Below, in pieces: positions 24,418-32,737 of a stretch of DNA of 64,000 nucleotides. The notes under the pieces were generated by a model. It was not told the origin of the DNA, did not search any database, and saw nothing but the letters and a program-made list of their open reading frames with translations. The DNA is from Koleobacter methoxysyntrophicus. GTDB lineage: Bacteria > Bacillota > Thermosediminibacteria > Koleobacterales > Koleobacteraceae. Positions within the stretch are counted from its first letter, which is position 1. Each line of letters starts with the position of its first letter. The stretch spans positions 2,988,888 through 3,052,887 of the forward strand of contig NZ_CP059066.1 of the NCBI RefSeq assembly GCF_017301615.1, read 5' to 3'. The translations under genes were made by a program, and so were the position numbers.

Positions 24418-24446
24418 ATTTTAGCAGATTTACTTGAAAAAATCAA
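24418..24446 (-). promoter_or_regulatory. Promoter of structured RNA copy 5
   Basis: -35 TTGATT (24441-24446), 17-base spacer, extended -10 TGCTAAAAT. Confidence 0.7.
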
Positions 24447-24712
24447 ACAGAATCGAGTTTATGCAATGAAAATGCCTGCTTTCTCTTGTTATTTTTATCG
24501 TCCCACAACCCTACAATAATTTCAGCCGGCTTCCTTATGGAGTCAAGGGCAAGGGCTGGTGCCTGCTTCTTACCCTTTTCGCATTGCGGTTGCCTTAGGG
24601 TTGTAGTTAATATATTCTCCAACTATACTGCCAGTGGCTGCCTTTGTTATTAATTTTAGTTATACAAGGATTTACTATCATTTCCACAAGTTTTTCTAGT
24701 TTTTTAATTTTA
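24447..24712. other. Gene-free stretch, possible mobile-element relic
   Basis: No credible frame. It contains GC-rich pieces and ends of imperfect hairpins such as GGTTGCCTTAGGGTTGTAGTTAA (the last part resembling the GTAGTTCAC-type ends of IS200/IS605 elements). It marks the border between the duplicated cassette and the VapBC region. Assignment to a mobile element is a guess. Confidence 0.25.
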
Positions 24713-24741
24713 TTGACAAATTGTTAAAAATGATATATGCT
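24713..24741 (+). promoter_or_regulatory. vapBC promoter with probable autoregulatory palindrome
   Basis: -35 TTGACA (24713-24718), 17-base spacer, -10 TATGCT. An imperfect inverted repeat TGATATATGC/TATGATATATA covers the -10, a usual place for VapB-VapC autorepression. Confidence 0.6.
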
Positions 24742-24773
24742 ATGATATATACCAAAATTAAGGGGTGATATAC

Positions 24774-25004
24774 GTGGATGTAGCCAAAATTTTCGAAAAC
24801 GGAAGGAGTCAAGCTGTCCGTTTACCAAAACAGTATCGTTTCAATGATTCTGAAGTATTTATAAAAAAAGTTGGTGACATTGTTGTTTTAATTCCCAAAG
24901 AAAGTGTTTGGAAAAGTTTTGAATACGGATTAAAACACTTTTCTGAAGATTTTTTAAACACAAGAAATCAGCCAGAACCGGAAAAAAGAGATGATATTCA
25001 GTGA
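24774..25004 (+). CDS. vapB: VapB-type antitoxin
   Basis: 76 residues from the GTG at 24774 (AAGGGG eight bases upstream; a GTG at 24765 is also possible). The N-terminus AKIFENGRSQAVRLPKQYRF is the AbrB/SpoVT swapped-hairpin DNA-binding domain of VapB antitoxins; the C-terminus would wrap around the toxin. The stop overlaps the vapC GTG start by four bases. Confidence 0.85.
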   Translation: MDVAKIFENGRSQAVRLPKQYRFNDSEVFIKKVGDIVVLIPKESVWKSFEYGLKHFSEDFLNTRNQPEPEKRDDIQ

Positions 25005-25402
25005 AATATATGCTGGATACTAATATCTGTATTTACATCATTAAAAAGAAGCCCGTCAAGGTCATTGAGAGATTAAAGAAGCTGGATATTGGGGACATTT
25101 GCATATCAGTAATAACCTTAGCTGAACTTTGTTATGGTATTGAAAAAAGCCAGAATAAAGAAAGAAATCGACTTGCTCTGGCTGCTTTCCTGGCTCCAAT
25201 CGAAATACTGCCTTTTTCTGATGAAGCAGCAGCCCGGTACGGAGAAATAAGGGCATTTCTGGAAAAAACAGGACAGATTATAGGAGCGTATGATTTGTTG
25301 ATCGCTGCCCATGCCGTTTCCAAAAATCTAATCCTTATAACAAACAACGTTAGCGAATTCGGTCGAGTTCCCTGCCTTTCTATCGAAAACTGGACCGAAT
25401 AA
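25001..25402 (+). CDS. vapC: VapC-type PIN-domain toxin
   Basis: 133 residues from a GTG. PIN-domain acidic residues are in place: Asp in MLDTNICIYI, Glu in TLAELCYGIEKS, Asp in GAYDLLIAAHA and the terminal NNVSEF. Such toxins cleave RNA, often initiator tRNA. Coupled to vapB by the GTGA overlap. Confidence 0.85.
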   Translation: MKYMLDTNICIYIIKKKPVKVIERLKKLDIGDICISVITLAELCYGIEKSQNKERNRLALAAFLAPIEILPFSDEAAARYGEIRAFLEKTGQIIGAYDLLIAAHAVSKNLILITNNVSEFGRVPCLSIENWTE

Positions 25403-25418
25403 TTCTTCTACAAAACCT

Positions 25419-25447
25419 CTCTGCTCTCCAAAGTTCAGAGTTTTTTT
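25419..25447 (+). terminator. vapBC terminator
   Basis: CTCTG pairs with CAGAG, followed by seven T residues. A weak but well placed hairpin. Confidence 0.5.
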
Positions 25448-25548
25448 CTTTTGTATAAGTGAACGAAGTTCACTTTCATTTCAGGCAGGATTTTTATTAA
25501 TTTATGTTGAAATAATAAAATATCTAACTTAAATGGGGTGATTTGTTA

Positions 25549-26415
25549 ATGGAAATTGACTTATTTATTAACCGACTCTTTGAAGGCGACTGTCTCGAAG
25601 TCATGCAGCAGATTCCCGACAAGTCAATCGACATGATTCTCTGTGACCTGCCCTACTCAATGACGCAGAATAAATGGGACTGCTTAATTCCTCTTGACAA
25701 ACTTTGGAATGAATATGAAAGGATAATTAAAGATAATGGGGCAATCGTACTGACTTCGCAAGGTTTGTTTACTGCCAGGCTTATTTTAAGCAACGAGAAG
25801 CTTTTCAAATATAAGATTACCTGGATAAAGTCCAAACCTACCAATTTTTTAAACGCAAAAAAGCAACCATTAAGAAAACACGAAGACATATGCGTCTTCT
25901 ATAAGAGGCAGCCTACCTATAACCCACAAATGATTCCGGGCAAACCCTATACCAAGGGTATAAGAAAAAACCAGCTTTCGGGGTGTTATGGGGACTTTAA
26001 ACCTGTAGAAGTAAAAAGCGCTAATGGAGAAAGATATCCTTGCGATGTGGTCTACTTTAAGACTGCGGAAACCGAAGGCCCCGTCTGGCACCCCACGCAA
26101 AAGCCGGTAGATCTCGGTCGGTATCTGATAAAAACATATACCAACCCAGGTGAAATTGTCCTTGACAATACCTTTGGTAGCGGAAGTTTTCTTGTGGCAG
26201 CATTACTTGAAGGTAGAAACTTTGTAGGCATTGAGAAAAATGAAGAAGTTCTCCTTTTTAAAGAAAAAAAGATTGACTATATAGAAGTGGCTACACAGAG
26301 ATTATGGGAAGCTTATTGCAAAATCTTGAATACAAAAAAAATAAAAACCATTAGAGCAGCTGGTCTTATTGAAGAATTTGCCCAATCTGTTGTGAAAGAG
26401 AGGAATTCTCTATGA
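25549..26415 (+). CDS. Beta-class DNA methyltransferase
   Basis: 288 residues from the ATG at 25549 (GGGGTGA upstream). Catalytic motif IV DLPY at residues 33-36 precedes motif I DNTFGSGSF near 206, the beta-class order of N6-adenine or N4-cytosine methyltransferases of small or Dam-like type. Four bases overlap with the fused nuclease-methyltransferase gene, so both belong to one operon; the pair may modify two strands or two sites of one restriction system. Confidence 0.85.
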   Translation: MEIDLFINRLFEGDCLEVMQQIPDKSIDMILCDLPYSMTQNKWDCLIPLDKLWNEYERIIKDNGAIVLTSQGLFTARLILSNEKLFKYKITWIKSKPTNFLNAKKQPLRKHEDICVFYKRQPTYNPQMIPGKPYTKGIRKNQLSGCYGDFKPVEVKSANGERYPCDVVYFKTAETEGPVWHPTQKPVDLGRYLIKTYTNPGEIVLDNTFGSGSFLVAALLEGRNFVGIEKNEEVLLFKEKKIDYIEVATQRLWEAYCKILNTKKIKTIRAAGLIEEFAQSVVKERNSL

Positions 26416-28101
26416 AGACAACCTACAACGAGAGAAGCTGGGCAATAGATGTCATTTCCGAAATAAACAAATACGCTTCGAAAACTAACAGAAAAATAAA
26501 GCGTGCCAGCGGAGAGTTAACAATTTCGACCCCATCGGGGAAGTTATTCCCTGATGTTCTTTTGTTCGGTGAAATCTCTACAGCCAGTATTCTGCAGGGC
26601 TGGGAATTAAAGTTTCCCGATACATCCATTACTGACGAGGAATTAATAAAAAACGCTGTAAAAAAAGCCCAGAACCTCGGGCTAAATAGCTTCCTGCTCT
26701 GGAATGTCACCACCGCCGTACTCTATGTTTCCGACGACATGGTAAACTACCAACCCGTCAGGATTTGGAACGACTTATCTCACATTAAGCAGCGGGAAGA
26801 AGTCATACACCATAGGGCGGAGTGGGTGGCGTTATTACAAAAAATCCTGCGGGAAATGAACGACTTTTTTGACAGCGGTAGGCTTAAGACCACTACTATT
26901 ATTGAAGCGTTTAGCGAAAACACGGTATTCGAAATTGTCCTCAACAATGTGGAGATGGTGGCGGACGCTCTCCGTAGGGAAACTACCCGCAATGCCATAT
27001 TTGACGCAGAAGTGCAGTTGTGGTGGAGATCGGTAAAGAGTGAATACCCCATGGAGATTGATCCCTACAAGGTATTGGCAAGGATAAACCTGATAAACTG
27101 GTTAAACAAACTCATCTTTGCCCATATCCTAAAAAGCTTTTACGATGATGCTTCCGCAGTAGATACTATAACCGAAAACATGAGCATTAAGAAGACACAG
27201 GAATTGTTCAGAAACATTTCCACTAAGTGTGATTTCTTGAATATCTTTAATGTTTTTCTGGGAGAAGCAGTGCTCACCGACCAAGCCTGGTCCCATCTTG
27301 TTCAGTTCAACCGCTTTCTTTCGGAAATTCAGTTCGAAAAGGTAAATCAGAACATCCTCCACCAACTTCTACAAAAGACGGTCTTTGCCTCGAAGAGAAA
27401 AATCGCAGGCCAGTACGCTACGCCTTCCTCGATTGCAGAGCTTTTGGTCAGGTTGGTCATGATGGATAAGTCCCTTTTATTCTTCGACCCCTTCTGCGGG
27501 ACGGGGACCATTGTTAGGAAAGCCTATGATATCAAGCTTGAGTACGGGCAACAACCAGATAAGGCATTATCAACAATATGGGCTAGCGATAAATTTTCAT
27601 TTCCCCTGCAGATTGCCATGCTTGCCTTGTCCGAGCCGAAGAACATGGGGCAGGTTTTGCATATTTTTAAAAAAGATGTAGTTGAGTTGAAACAAGGGAT
27701 GGAGGTCGAGTTCAACAATCCCTCTGATGGATCACTAATTAAGAAAACCTTGCCAGCTTTCGACTACATCGCCTCTAACCTACCCTTCGTACAGTTCGAG
27801 GACATAGAAGAAATGAACCCCGAAGTTTATGGTATCAATGATTTCATCTCGAAGGCAACAGAAGAAAACTTGACACTTGATAGCAAGAGTGATTTGTATG
27901 CTTACCTGCCCTTCTTCCTCTGGTCGCTACTTTCCGACAGTGGGAGGCTTGGAATAATTGTCTCTAACGCCTGGCTAGGGACTGAATGGGGGGAAAAGTT
28001 CCAGAACATCCTCAGGAGATTTTTCCACATCGAAAAGGTTATTACTTCTGGCGTTGGCAGATGGTTTAACAATGTCGAAGTTGTGACCAATATCGTCATC
28101 C
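26412..28101 (+). pseudogene. Type IIG-like restriction-methyltransferase, 5' part
   Basis: The frame starts at the ATG at 26412. Residues 30-70 hold a PD-(D/E)xK nuclease site (Asp48, Glu65-x-Lys67). The methyltransferase has motif I FDPFCGTGT near residues 358-366 and motif IV NLPF at 456-459. After residue 563 the sequence enters IS copy 1 and stops by chance. The missing 3' part is at 47638-48710: 1690 plus 1073 bases make 921 whole codons and the joint reads naturally (NIVIQKRPEVSLP). The intact enzyme would have 920 residues. Broken as assembled. Confidence 0.85.
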
Positions 28102-28394
28102 TTGAACCTCCCCTGACTGAAGTCAGAGGATTCCGAGTTTTACTTCCCGGAACTTCGTGCCTGCCTCGGGTACGCGGCCGTGAGAGTCCCTGGGCCGTAG
28201 GCCCGACTCCTTACCCAGCACGAGCCTGAAACCCATACCGGCATACGCCGTACTTTACCGGGTGCAAGCAACCAGCGGGTTCGTGCCTGATCCACTATAC
28301 CACCGTATAGGTGGCATGGATGCCCCCCTGTCGCCAGAAAGGTCTTCCAGACGGATTCGGAACCCGTCCGGCGTGAAATAAATGTGGAATAGGT
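28102..28394 (-). ncRNA. TnpB omega RNA (reRNA), IS copy 1
   Basis: About 290 conserved non-coding bases between the tnpB stop and the right end, with stems such as GACGGGTTCCGAATCCGTC and the terminal CTGACTTCAGTCAG palindrome (28113-28126). In TnpB systems this part is the scaffold and the guide is read 3' of the end, here complementary to 28082-28101 in the methyltransferase gene. Confidence 0.65.
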
Positions 28395-29729
28395 TTATGA
28401 ACAGTATTTAAGCCGGAAGTTCCGGCCTATTCCCAGGGAGCCGATAAAGTCTGAATTGACATCATATATCCCGCAGCTGGGGCATTTCGCCAGGTCAACA
28501 CCGCCGGTTCCCTCCCCGTCCTTGCCTTTGTTATAGCGGACAATGGTCGGGAATCCGCAGTAGGGACAACACGATGACGTCTCTTTCGGTGACACCCGGC
28601 AGGTGACTATCCCTTCGTGCAGCGCCTTGTAACTTGTATACCGAAAGATCCGCCCCTTCACCCAGAAGATAAATTTTTGGTTCAGTTGGTGCGACCTGGT
28701 TCCCTTGGAAGGCTTAAGGCTGTCCAGGTATTCGAATACGATGATTTTAGCACCGTGAATTTTGGCAAATTCCACTATCTGCCTGGATACCCGGTGGGCA
28801 ATGTCGTCGTTCAGGTTGGAAATTTTGTTCCATAAGTGTTTTGCGAAACGTTCGCCTTCCGGTATGACCCTGGTTTCCTTTTGAAGGTTGACTATCTTCT
28901 CCAGATACCGCTTCCTAAGGTGGTTGTCTTTTGCAGCGGATATAAACTTTGCCGCATAGACCCTGCCTTCGGTATCCTGGATAGTCATTACTGCATGGCG
29001 GTTTATACCCAAGTCGATTGCACAGATCTTCAGCGAAGGCTCTTTGACAAGTTCCCTGATCTTTCTTAAGTCCGGCTTTGCAACCTGCACAATGGGTACG
29101 TGCAGTTCCCAGCCGGTCGGCTTCTTGACTAGCATGGGAGAACCGGCAGCATAGCTATCTGGAACAGTGAATGGCTGTAGGAGTGTAACTTTCCGGTAAG
29201 TATAGGACTTCCCGGTGAACATCTTGAGCAGAATGTGGTTGGGGTCTATCCATTTGTATTCGGTATCGTAGTAGCTCAGCCAGCAGTTGTTGTCTTCTGG
29301 ATATTGCGGCGGACGTTCCTTGAATTCGATGGGCTTTCTACCTTTGGCAACACGTTTCAGGTTCTTCTCTTCGTGCCTGCGTTTTCTTTCCTGCCACTTC
29401 TCATAGCTCGTCTTCCATGCCAAAGCCTTGCCGTGGGCTTCGGCGATGGCGCTCCTCCGAAAGCCGGAAGGAAGTTTGGGAAACTCCCTGTCAAAAGGAT
29501 ACTCCGGATACAGGTTGTCTTTTGTCTGGTGAGTCAGCTTTTCGGCTTCATTCAGCCATTTGTTGTGATCGATTATTTCCCGGTGTTCCTGAAAGACCTG
29601 GAGGTAGTAGGAAACCACCTGTCGGTACAGTGCGATGGTGTGAAGAGCTCGCTTCTCTACGTCAGCCGGCATGAGCAGGTTATACCGGAGAGTTTTAGTG
29701 AACCCGTGCAGGTGCGGCATTTTTGTCAC
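28395..29729 (-). CDS. tnpB: TnpB RNA-guided nuclease, IS copy 1
   Basis: 444 residues. RuvC-type acids are intact: Asp239 in AIDLGINRH, Glu333 in IVFEYLDS, and a last Asp in NSDFIGSLG after the zinc finger CPYCG..CPSCG. TnpB cuts DNA under omega RNA guidance and helps the element persist at its site. The ATG lies within the last codons of tnpA (35-base overlap). In place of the usual DANAAxN the third motif reads DVNSDFIGS, slightly unusual. Confidence 0.9.
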   Translation of the reverse strand: MTKMPHLHGFTKTLRYNLLMPADVEKRALHTIALYRQVVSYYLQVFQEHREIIDHNKWLNEAEKLTHQTKDNLYPEYPFDREFPKLPSGFRRSAIAEAHGKALAWKTSYEKWQERKRRHEEKNLKRVAKGRKPIEFKERPPQYPEDNNCWLSYYDTEYKWIDPNHILLKMFTGKSYTYRKVTLLQPFTVPDSYAAGSPMLVKKPTGWELHVPIVQVAKPDLRKIRELVKEPSLKICAIDLGINRHAVMTIQDTEGRVYAAKFISAAKDNHLRKRYLEKIVNLQKETRVIPEGERFAKHLWNKISNLNDDIAHRVSRQIVEFAKIHGAKIIVFEYLDSLKPSKGTRSHQLNQKFIFWVKGRIFRYTSYKALHEGIVTCRVSPKETSSCCPYCGFPTIVRYNKGKDGEGTGGVDLAKCPSCGIYDVNSDFIGSLGIGRNFRLKYCS

Positions 29730-30123
29730 CTGCCTTCTGGGTTTCGATGTACTTTTTAACCGCTTCTTCGGAAATGTGACCGATGGTACCTACGTAGTAG
29801 GAAGGGTTCCAGAGGTGACCGCCCCAGAGTTCCTCCTTGAGTTCAGGAAACTCTTTGAAAAGGAACCGTGCAGAGACACCTTTGAGGACCTTTACCATGC
29901 TGGCTACCAGGTGGTTGGGGGTAGTGCGGACAAAGAGATGCACGTGATCGGGCATTATCTCTATCGTCTCAATAGTGAAGCCGTTGTCTCTGGCGATCTG
30001 ATACAAAAGGTCTTCGAGGTGTTTGGTCACCCTTCCGGTGAGCAGCGGTTTACGATATTTAACGCACCAGACTATATGGTAGGCTATGTTATACACACTG
30101 TTACGGCCACGTTGGAGTTCCAT
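29695..30123 (-). CDS. tnpA: TnpA Y1 (HUH) transposase, IS copy 1
   Basis: 142 residues. HUH motif PDHVHLF (His60, His62) and catalytic Tyr125 in VKKYIETQ are present; length normal for IS200/IS605 TnpA, which cuts and rejoins single-stranded element ends. It overlaps tnpB. Confidence 0.9.
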   Translation of the reverse strand: MELQRGRNSVYNIAYHIVWCVKYRKPLLTGRVTKHLEDLLYQIARDNGFTIETIEIMPDHVHLFVRTTPNHLVASMVKVLKGVSARFLFKEFPELKEELWGGHLWNPSYYVGTIGHISEEAVKKYIETQKAGDKNAAPARVH

Positions 30124-30240
30124 CGGCTGTTCTCCTTACTTTACTTTTTTGTACATATTATACCATAAGCAGAAGAGCAAAACAATGCCGCACCTAACTC
30201 CTGACTGAAGTCAGAAGAATGCGGCGCGGAAATTTTCTTC

Positions 30241-30557
30241 AAAAAAACTTTTATACCTCCCTGAATGAAAAATGTTTTTTTAAACCTTCTGTGCGCTTTT
30301 CCCCCCTTTTTTTCTGCATTATCCGGCAGAGGGGGAGGGAGCTTCCCCCGCAAGGGGGTAGAAAACAGGCCTTGAGTGCCCGCTGCCGGATGCCGCAGGT
30401 AGTGCTGCAAACAGACTGCCGCCCGTGACTCTGCGGGCTGCAGCCCAAAATTAAAGGGGACGGGGAAACCATAACCGACAACATGCCGTTCTTACCAACG
30501 GCCTCCTGTACGGTACGGTTTCCCCGTCCCCGTTTGCGTCTATTAAATTGTTCGTCT
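30241..30557. other. Gene-free interval with hairpins
   Basis: Between the IS end and the first pilus-cluster gene. It begins with a GGGAGG-like stretch (minus) that also stands before pilA in the other locus, then holds a CTTCCCCCGC/GGGGG hairpin region, a GC-rich stretch, and the inverted-repeat element at 30456. Minus-strand frames through it are not convincing genes. Confidence 0.4.
30456..30531. repeat. MITE-like inverted repeat
   Basis: 76 bases with perfect 15-base ends GGGGACGGGGAAACC / GGTTTCCCCGTCCCC and an inner GCCGTT/AACGGC hairpin. The second pilus locus has the same element at 56738-56813 with one mismatch. Confidence 0.65.
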
Positions 30558-30866
30558 CTAATTATAAACCGTTTTTTTCTGGATGTCAAGCGTTTTTGGA
30601 TTTTTTTTGTTAATCCCTGATGCAAGTTTTTTGAGCCTGCAGTAAAACTTCAATATTTCTTCCGGTGTGACTATATATTCGGCAGCAATCATATTCCGGG
30701 TTATTCTTACTGTTCCGAAATTCCACAGCCGCTCGATTTCTTTATACAGACCGGCATTTTCTACTTCAATATTTATTCTGTAGTGTTTTATGCGGCCTGC
30801 GGCAAGCACCGTTTCCACCGAGCTGACGATAGAAAACTGTGTTATTTTACCGATAAAATCGATCAA
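30558..30866 (-). CDS. Small unknown protein of the pilus cluster
   Basis: 102 residues (MIDFIGKITQFSIVSSVETV...), no membrane helix or pilin signal. It ends the minor-pilin operon and is kept in both loci (56840-57139), so it is probably a real component or regulator. Differences from its paralogue are few, plus three extra residues near the end. Confidence 0.5.
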   Translation of the reverse strand: MIDFIGKITQFSIVSSVETVLAAGRIKHYRINIEVENAGLYKEIERLWNFGTVRITRNMIAAEYIVTPEEILKFYCRLKKLASGINKKNPKTLDIQKKTVYN

Positions 30867-30881
30867 TATTTATACCCCCTT

Positions 30882-31538
30882 TTAGTAGAGAACATAAACC
30901 CTGTTTTTGCTTTTCGGTGCAAGGTTAATCTTTACCGTGTATCGATTGATTGTTTCGACTGCTACCGTCCTTGAGACCGTCTGTTCGTAAGATACTTCCA
31001 CAAGCGAACTGCCGGGACCTGTATGCAGCCTGTAGGTCCCGTAACCCCAGCCCCAGGTGTCGGTCGAGCTGTCGTAGATATCGTCCAGGACCCATGTATC
31101 ATAACCGTCTACCGTCCCAGACCGGATCAGACTCCCGGAAGGCGAATAAAGGTGTACCGTCAGCGGGCCGGATGCTGTTATGTCTATATATGCTGTCGTT
31201 TCGGAATATATGTCGAAATATACATCAAGCTCCTGTTCTTCTGCCTGGCGAATGATATAAACCGGCTCTTTTTCGATAGAGATTTCCTCAATGTTTACAT
31301 AAACGTTCAGGTCGTCAAAATCGACCGGCAGGCTGTAGGATATGTTCGACTCTAACAGTGCCAGAACCCGCTCAACCGCTGCCCTGCGGCAGTGATAGGA
31401 TCGGATCTCCGATATCCGCGTGTTTACAGCCCTGCCGAGAGCGGCCTGGGGATAAAAAAGCACCGCAGTATATATCGATACCGCACCCATAAGTGCCAGC
31501 ACGATTACGGTAATAAATCCGCCGTTTTTGTTTTTCAA
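30882..31538 (-). CDS. PilX-like minor pilin
   Basis: 218 residues. A short basic leader with Gly-Gly-Phe (KNKNGGFITVIVLALMG) leads into a hydrophobic helix, as in PilX/GspK-type minor pilins; the rest is a beta-rich domain with many Tyr, Thr and Gly. The Glu5 of normal pilins is absent, as common for tip components. It starts four bases inside the preceding gene end. Confidence 0.6.
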   Translation of the reverse strand: MKNKNGGFITVIVLALMGAVSIYTAVLFYPQAALGRAVNTRISEIRSYHCRRAAVERVLALLESNISYSLPVDFDDLNVYVNIEEISIEKEPVYIIRQAEEQELDVYFDIYSETTAYIDITASGPLTVHLYSPSGSLIRSGTVDGYDTWVLDDIYDSSTDTWGWGYGTYRLHTGPGSSLVEVSYEQTVSRTVAVETINRYTVKINLAPKSKNRVYVLY

Positions 31539-31897
31539 CGGGACGGCGCCCCCTTCGTTAAATACCTTACGCTGAGAATTGATGCGGCAGAAACTATGCC
31601 CAGCCCGATGGGAAGCATTATATCAAACCCGAACAAAACATAACATGCTGCAAACCCCAGGCCGGTAAAAAGCTCGCCTGCCGGATAAATGCCAGATATC
31701 CGGCTGCCGCAGTAACGGCACCGGCCGCGCAGTAGAATATAGCTGAATACCGGCACAAGGTCCGCAGCATTTAAAACGCGGCTGCAGGCGGTGCAGTGCG
31801 ACCTGGTGAAAAGGCTTTCGCCGGCAGGAATTCTGATCGCAAGCACGTTGTAGAAGCTGCCCATGCACAAACCGAAAATGAAAAACAGCAGAATCAT
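31535..31897 (-). CDS. Prepilin peptidase N-terminal (methyltransferase-type) domain alone
   Basis: 120 residues that correspond only to the first domain of PilD: GSFYNVLAIRIP, then two Cys pairs (HCTAC and CRYCG) and YPAGELFTG. The A24 protease domain is missing and is instead encoded by two separate genes at 34945 and 35386. This domain is linked to N-methylation or zinc binding of the peptidase. Confidence 0.75.
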   Translation of the reverse strand: MILLFFIFGLCMGSFYNVLAIRIPAGESLFTRSHCTACSRVLNAADLVPVFSYILLRGRCRYCGSRISGIYPAGELFTGLGFAACYVLFGFDIMLPIGLGIVSAASILSVRYLTKGAPSR

Positions 31898-31917
31898 TGT
31901 TTTTTGTTCCCCCTTTT

Positions 31918-32325
31918 TCAGTTTTTAAGAAAGATTTTGTAAATTTTTGAGATTTCGGTTTCGCCCGTTATTTTTACTGTGAGAACCGCATTTTCTGTTA
32001 ACAAAGCTTCTATATGCCCTTTGTACAGGCTGCGGCTGCGGCCGTCCCGCTCCCTGATTATCCGACCGTCGTCAGAATTGTAATACAGGCTGCCGTTTAT
32101 CTCAAACCGATCGGCAGATATTATTTCGATATCACCCCCCCGTTCTATGTCATGCATTAAAGCAGATTCCAGGGTAAGCAGTGATACGTTTTTCACCGAA
32201 TAGTCGATAATGTTATAGACGGTGCCCAGAGCTCCGGTCCAGCTTGAAAAGAACAAAAGCAGGATGCTCGATGCGATAACCGTCCAGAGGACAAGGTCCA
32301 TTACTATATAACCTTTACTGCCCAT
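31918..32325 (-). CDS. Minor pilin (PilW/GspJ-like)
   Basis: 135 residues with a class III-like leader (MGSKGYIVMDLVLWTVIASS) and one N-terminal hydrophobic helix; the rest is short and beta-rich. It overlaps the next upstream minor pilin by 11 bases. Confidence 0.6.
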   Translation of the reverse strand: MGSKGYIVMDLVLWTVIASSILLLFFSSWTGALGTVYNIIDYSVKNVSLLTLESALMHDIERGGDIEIISADRFEINGSLYYNSDDGRIIRERDGRSRSLYKGHIEALLTENAVLTVKITGETEISKIYKIFLKN

Positions 32326-32653
32326 CTGCCGCCGGCCTCCTCTCCAGCAGGAACTCGCGGATACTGCCCCGTATTTCGACCCGCAGCTTCAGCTGTTCGG
32401 TGCCGTAAGGTGTTGCGGTATATTCATACTCCGCACCGGCCGGAAGAAGGTTTTCGTCAATATCCTGCCAGCTGTCTGCGGTATATAGAATTTCCAGCCG
32501 GTTCTCAAGGTCGCGCAGTGATCTTAAAGCGGAAGCGTTGTCGAGATATATCCGGGATGAAGTATAAAATACGGAAGATGCAGTCAGCACTACAACAGCA
32601 AAAATGCTCAGCGCTATCAGTGCGTCGAGCATTAAAAAACCCCTGTTGTTCAT
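32315..32653 (-). CDS. Minor pilin (PilV/GspI-like)
   Basis: 112 residues. Prepilin leader NNRGFLMLDALIALSIF, with the D-A-L-I-A-L pattern typical of PilV/GspI. First of the minor-pilin genes after pilMN. In this locus an extra 63 bases with an IS-end-like hairpin separate it from pilMN. Confidence 0.65.
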   Translation of the reverse strand: MNNRGFLMLDALIALSIFAVVVLTASSVFYTSSRIYLDNASALRSLRDLENRLEILYTADSWQDIDENLLPAGAEYEYTATPYGTEQLKLRVEIRGSIREFLLERRPAADGQ

Positions 32654-32656
32654 AAA

Positions 32657-32722
32657 ATCTTACCGCTCGCTGGATACCCCTGAATTTATTCAGGGGAGGA
32701 AAGCGGTTTATCCTCCTTTCTA
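32657..32722. repeat. Solo IS200/IS605-like end hairpin
   Basis: Perfect CCCCTGAATTTATTCAGGGG palindrome at 32677-32696 inside a stretch absent from the matching place at 58928-58948, so it was added here after the duplication or lost there. Confidence 0.5.
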
Positions 32723-32737
32723 CTGACTTATCTAACG

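Larger units (their letters stand above)
28102..30240 (-). mobile_element. IS200/IS605-type element, copy 1
   Basis: 2139 bases, apparently identical to 45499-47637. Both ends carry the palindrome CTGACTTCAGTCAG inside a larger subterminal hairpin (28113-28126 and 30201-30214), as expected for single-strand transposition by a Y1 enzyme. The left flank in both copies is a T run on the minus strand. There is no target duplication, normal for the family. Gene order tnpA then tnpB, same direction. Confidence 0.9.

Noticed and set aside
29671-30168. Plus-strand frames opposite tnpA/tnpB
   Set aside because: Present in both IS copies only because the copies are identical; tnpA and tnpB on the other strand have clear catalytic motifs.
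30251-30625. Minus-strand 124-residue frame (and its counterpart at 56554-56898)
   Set aside because: It runs through the MITE-like inverted repeat and hairpins, lacks a proper ribosome site, and the two versions diverge by frame at the C-terminus; treated as chance.
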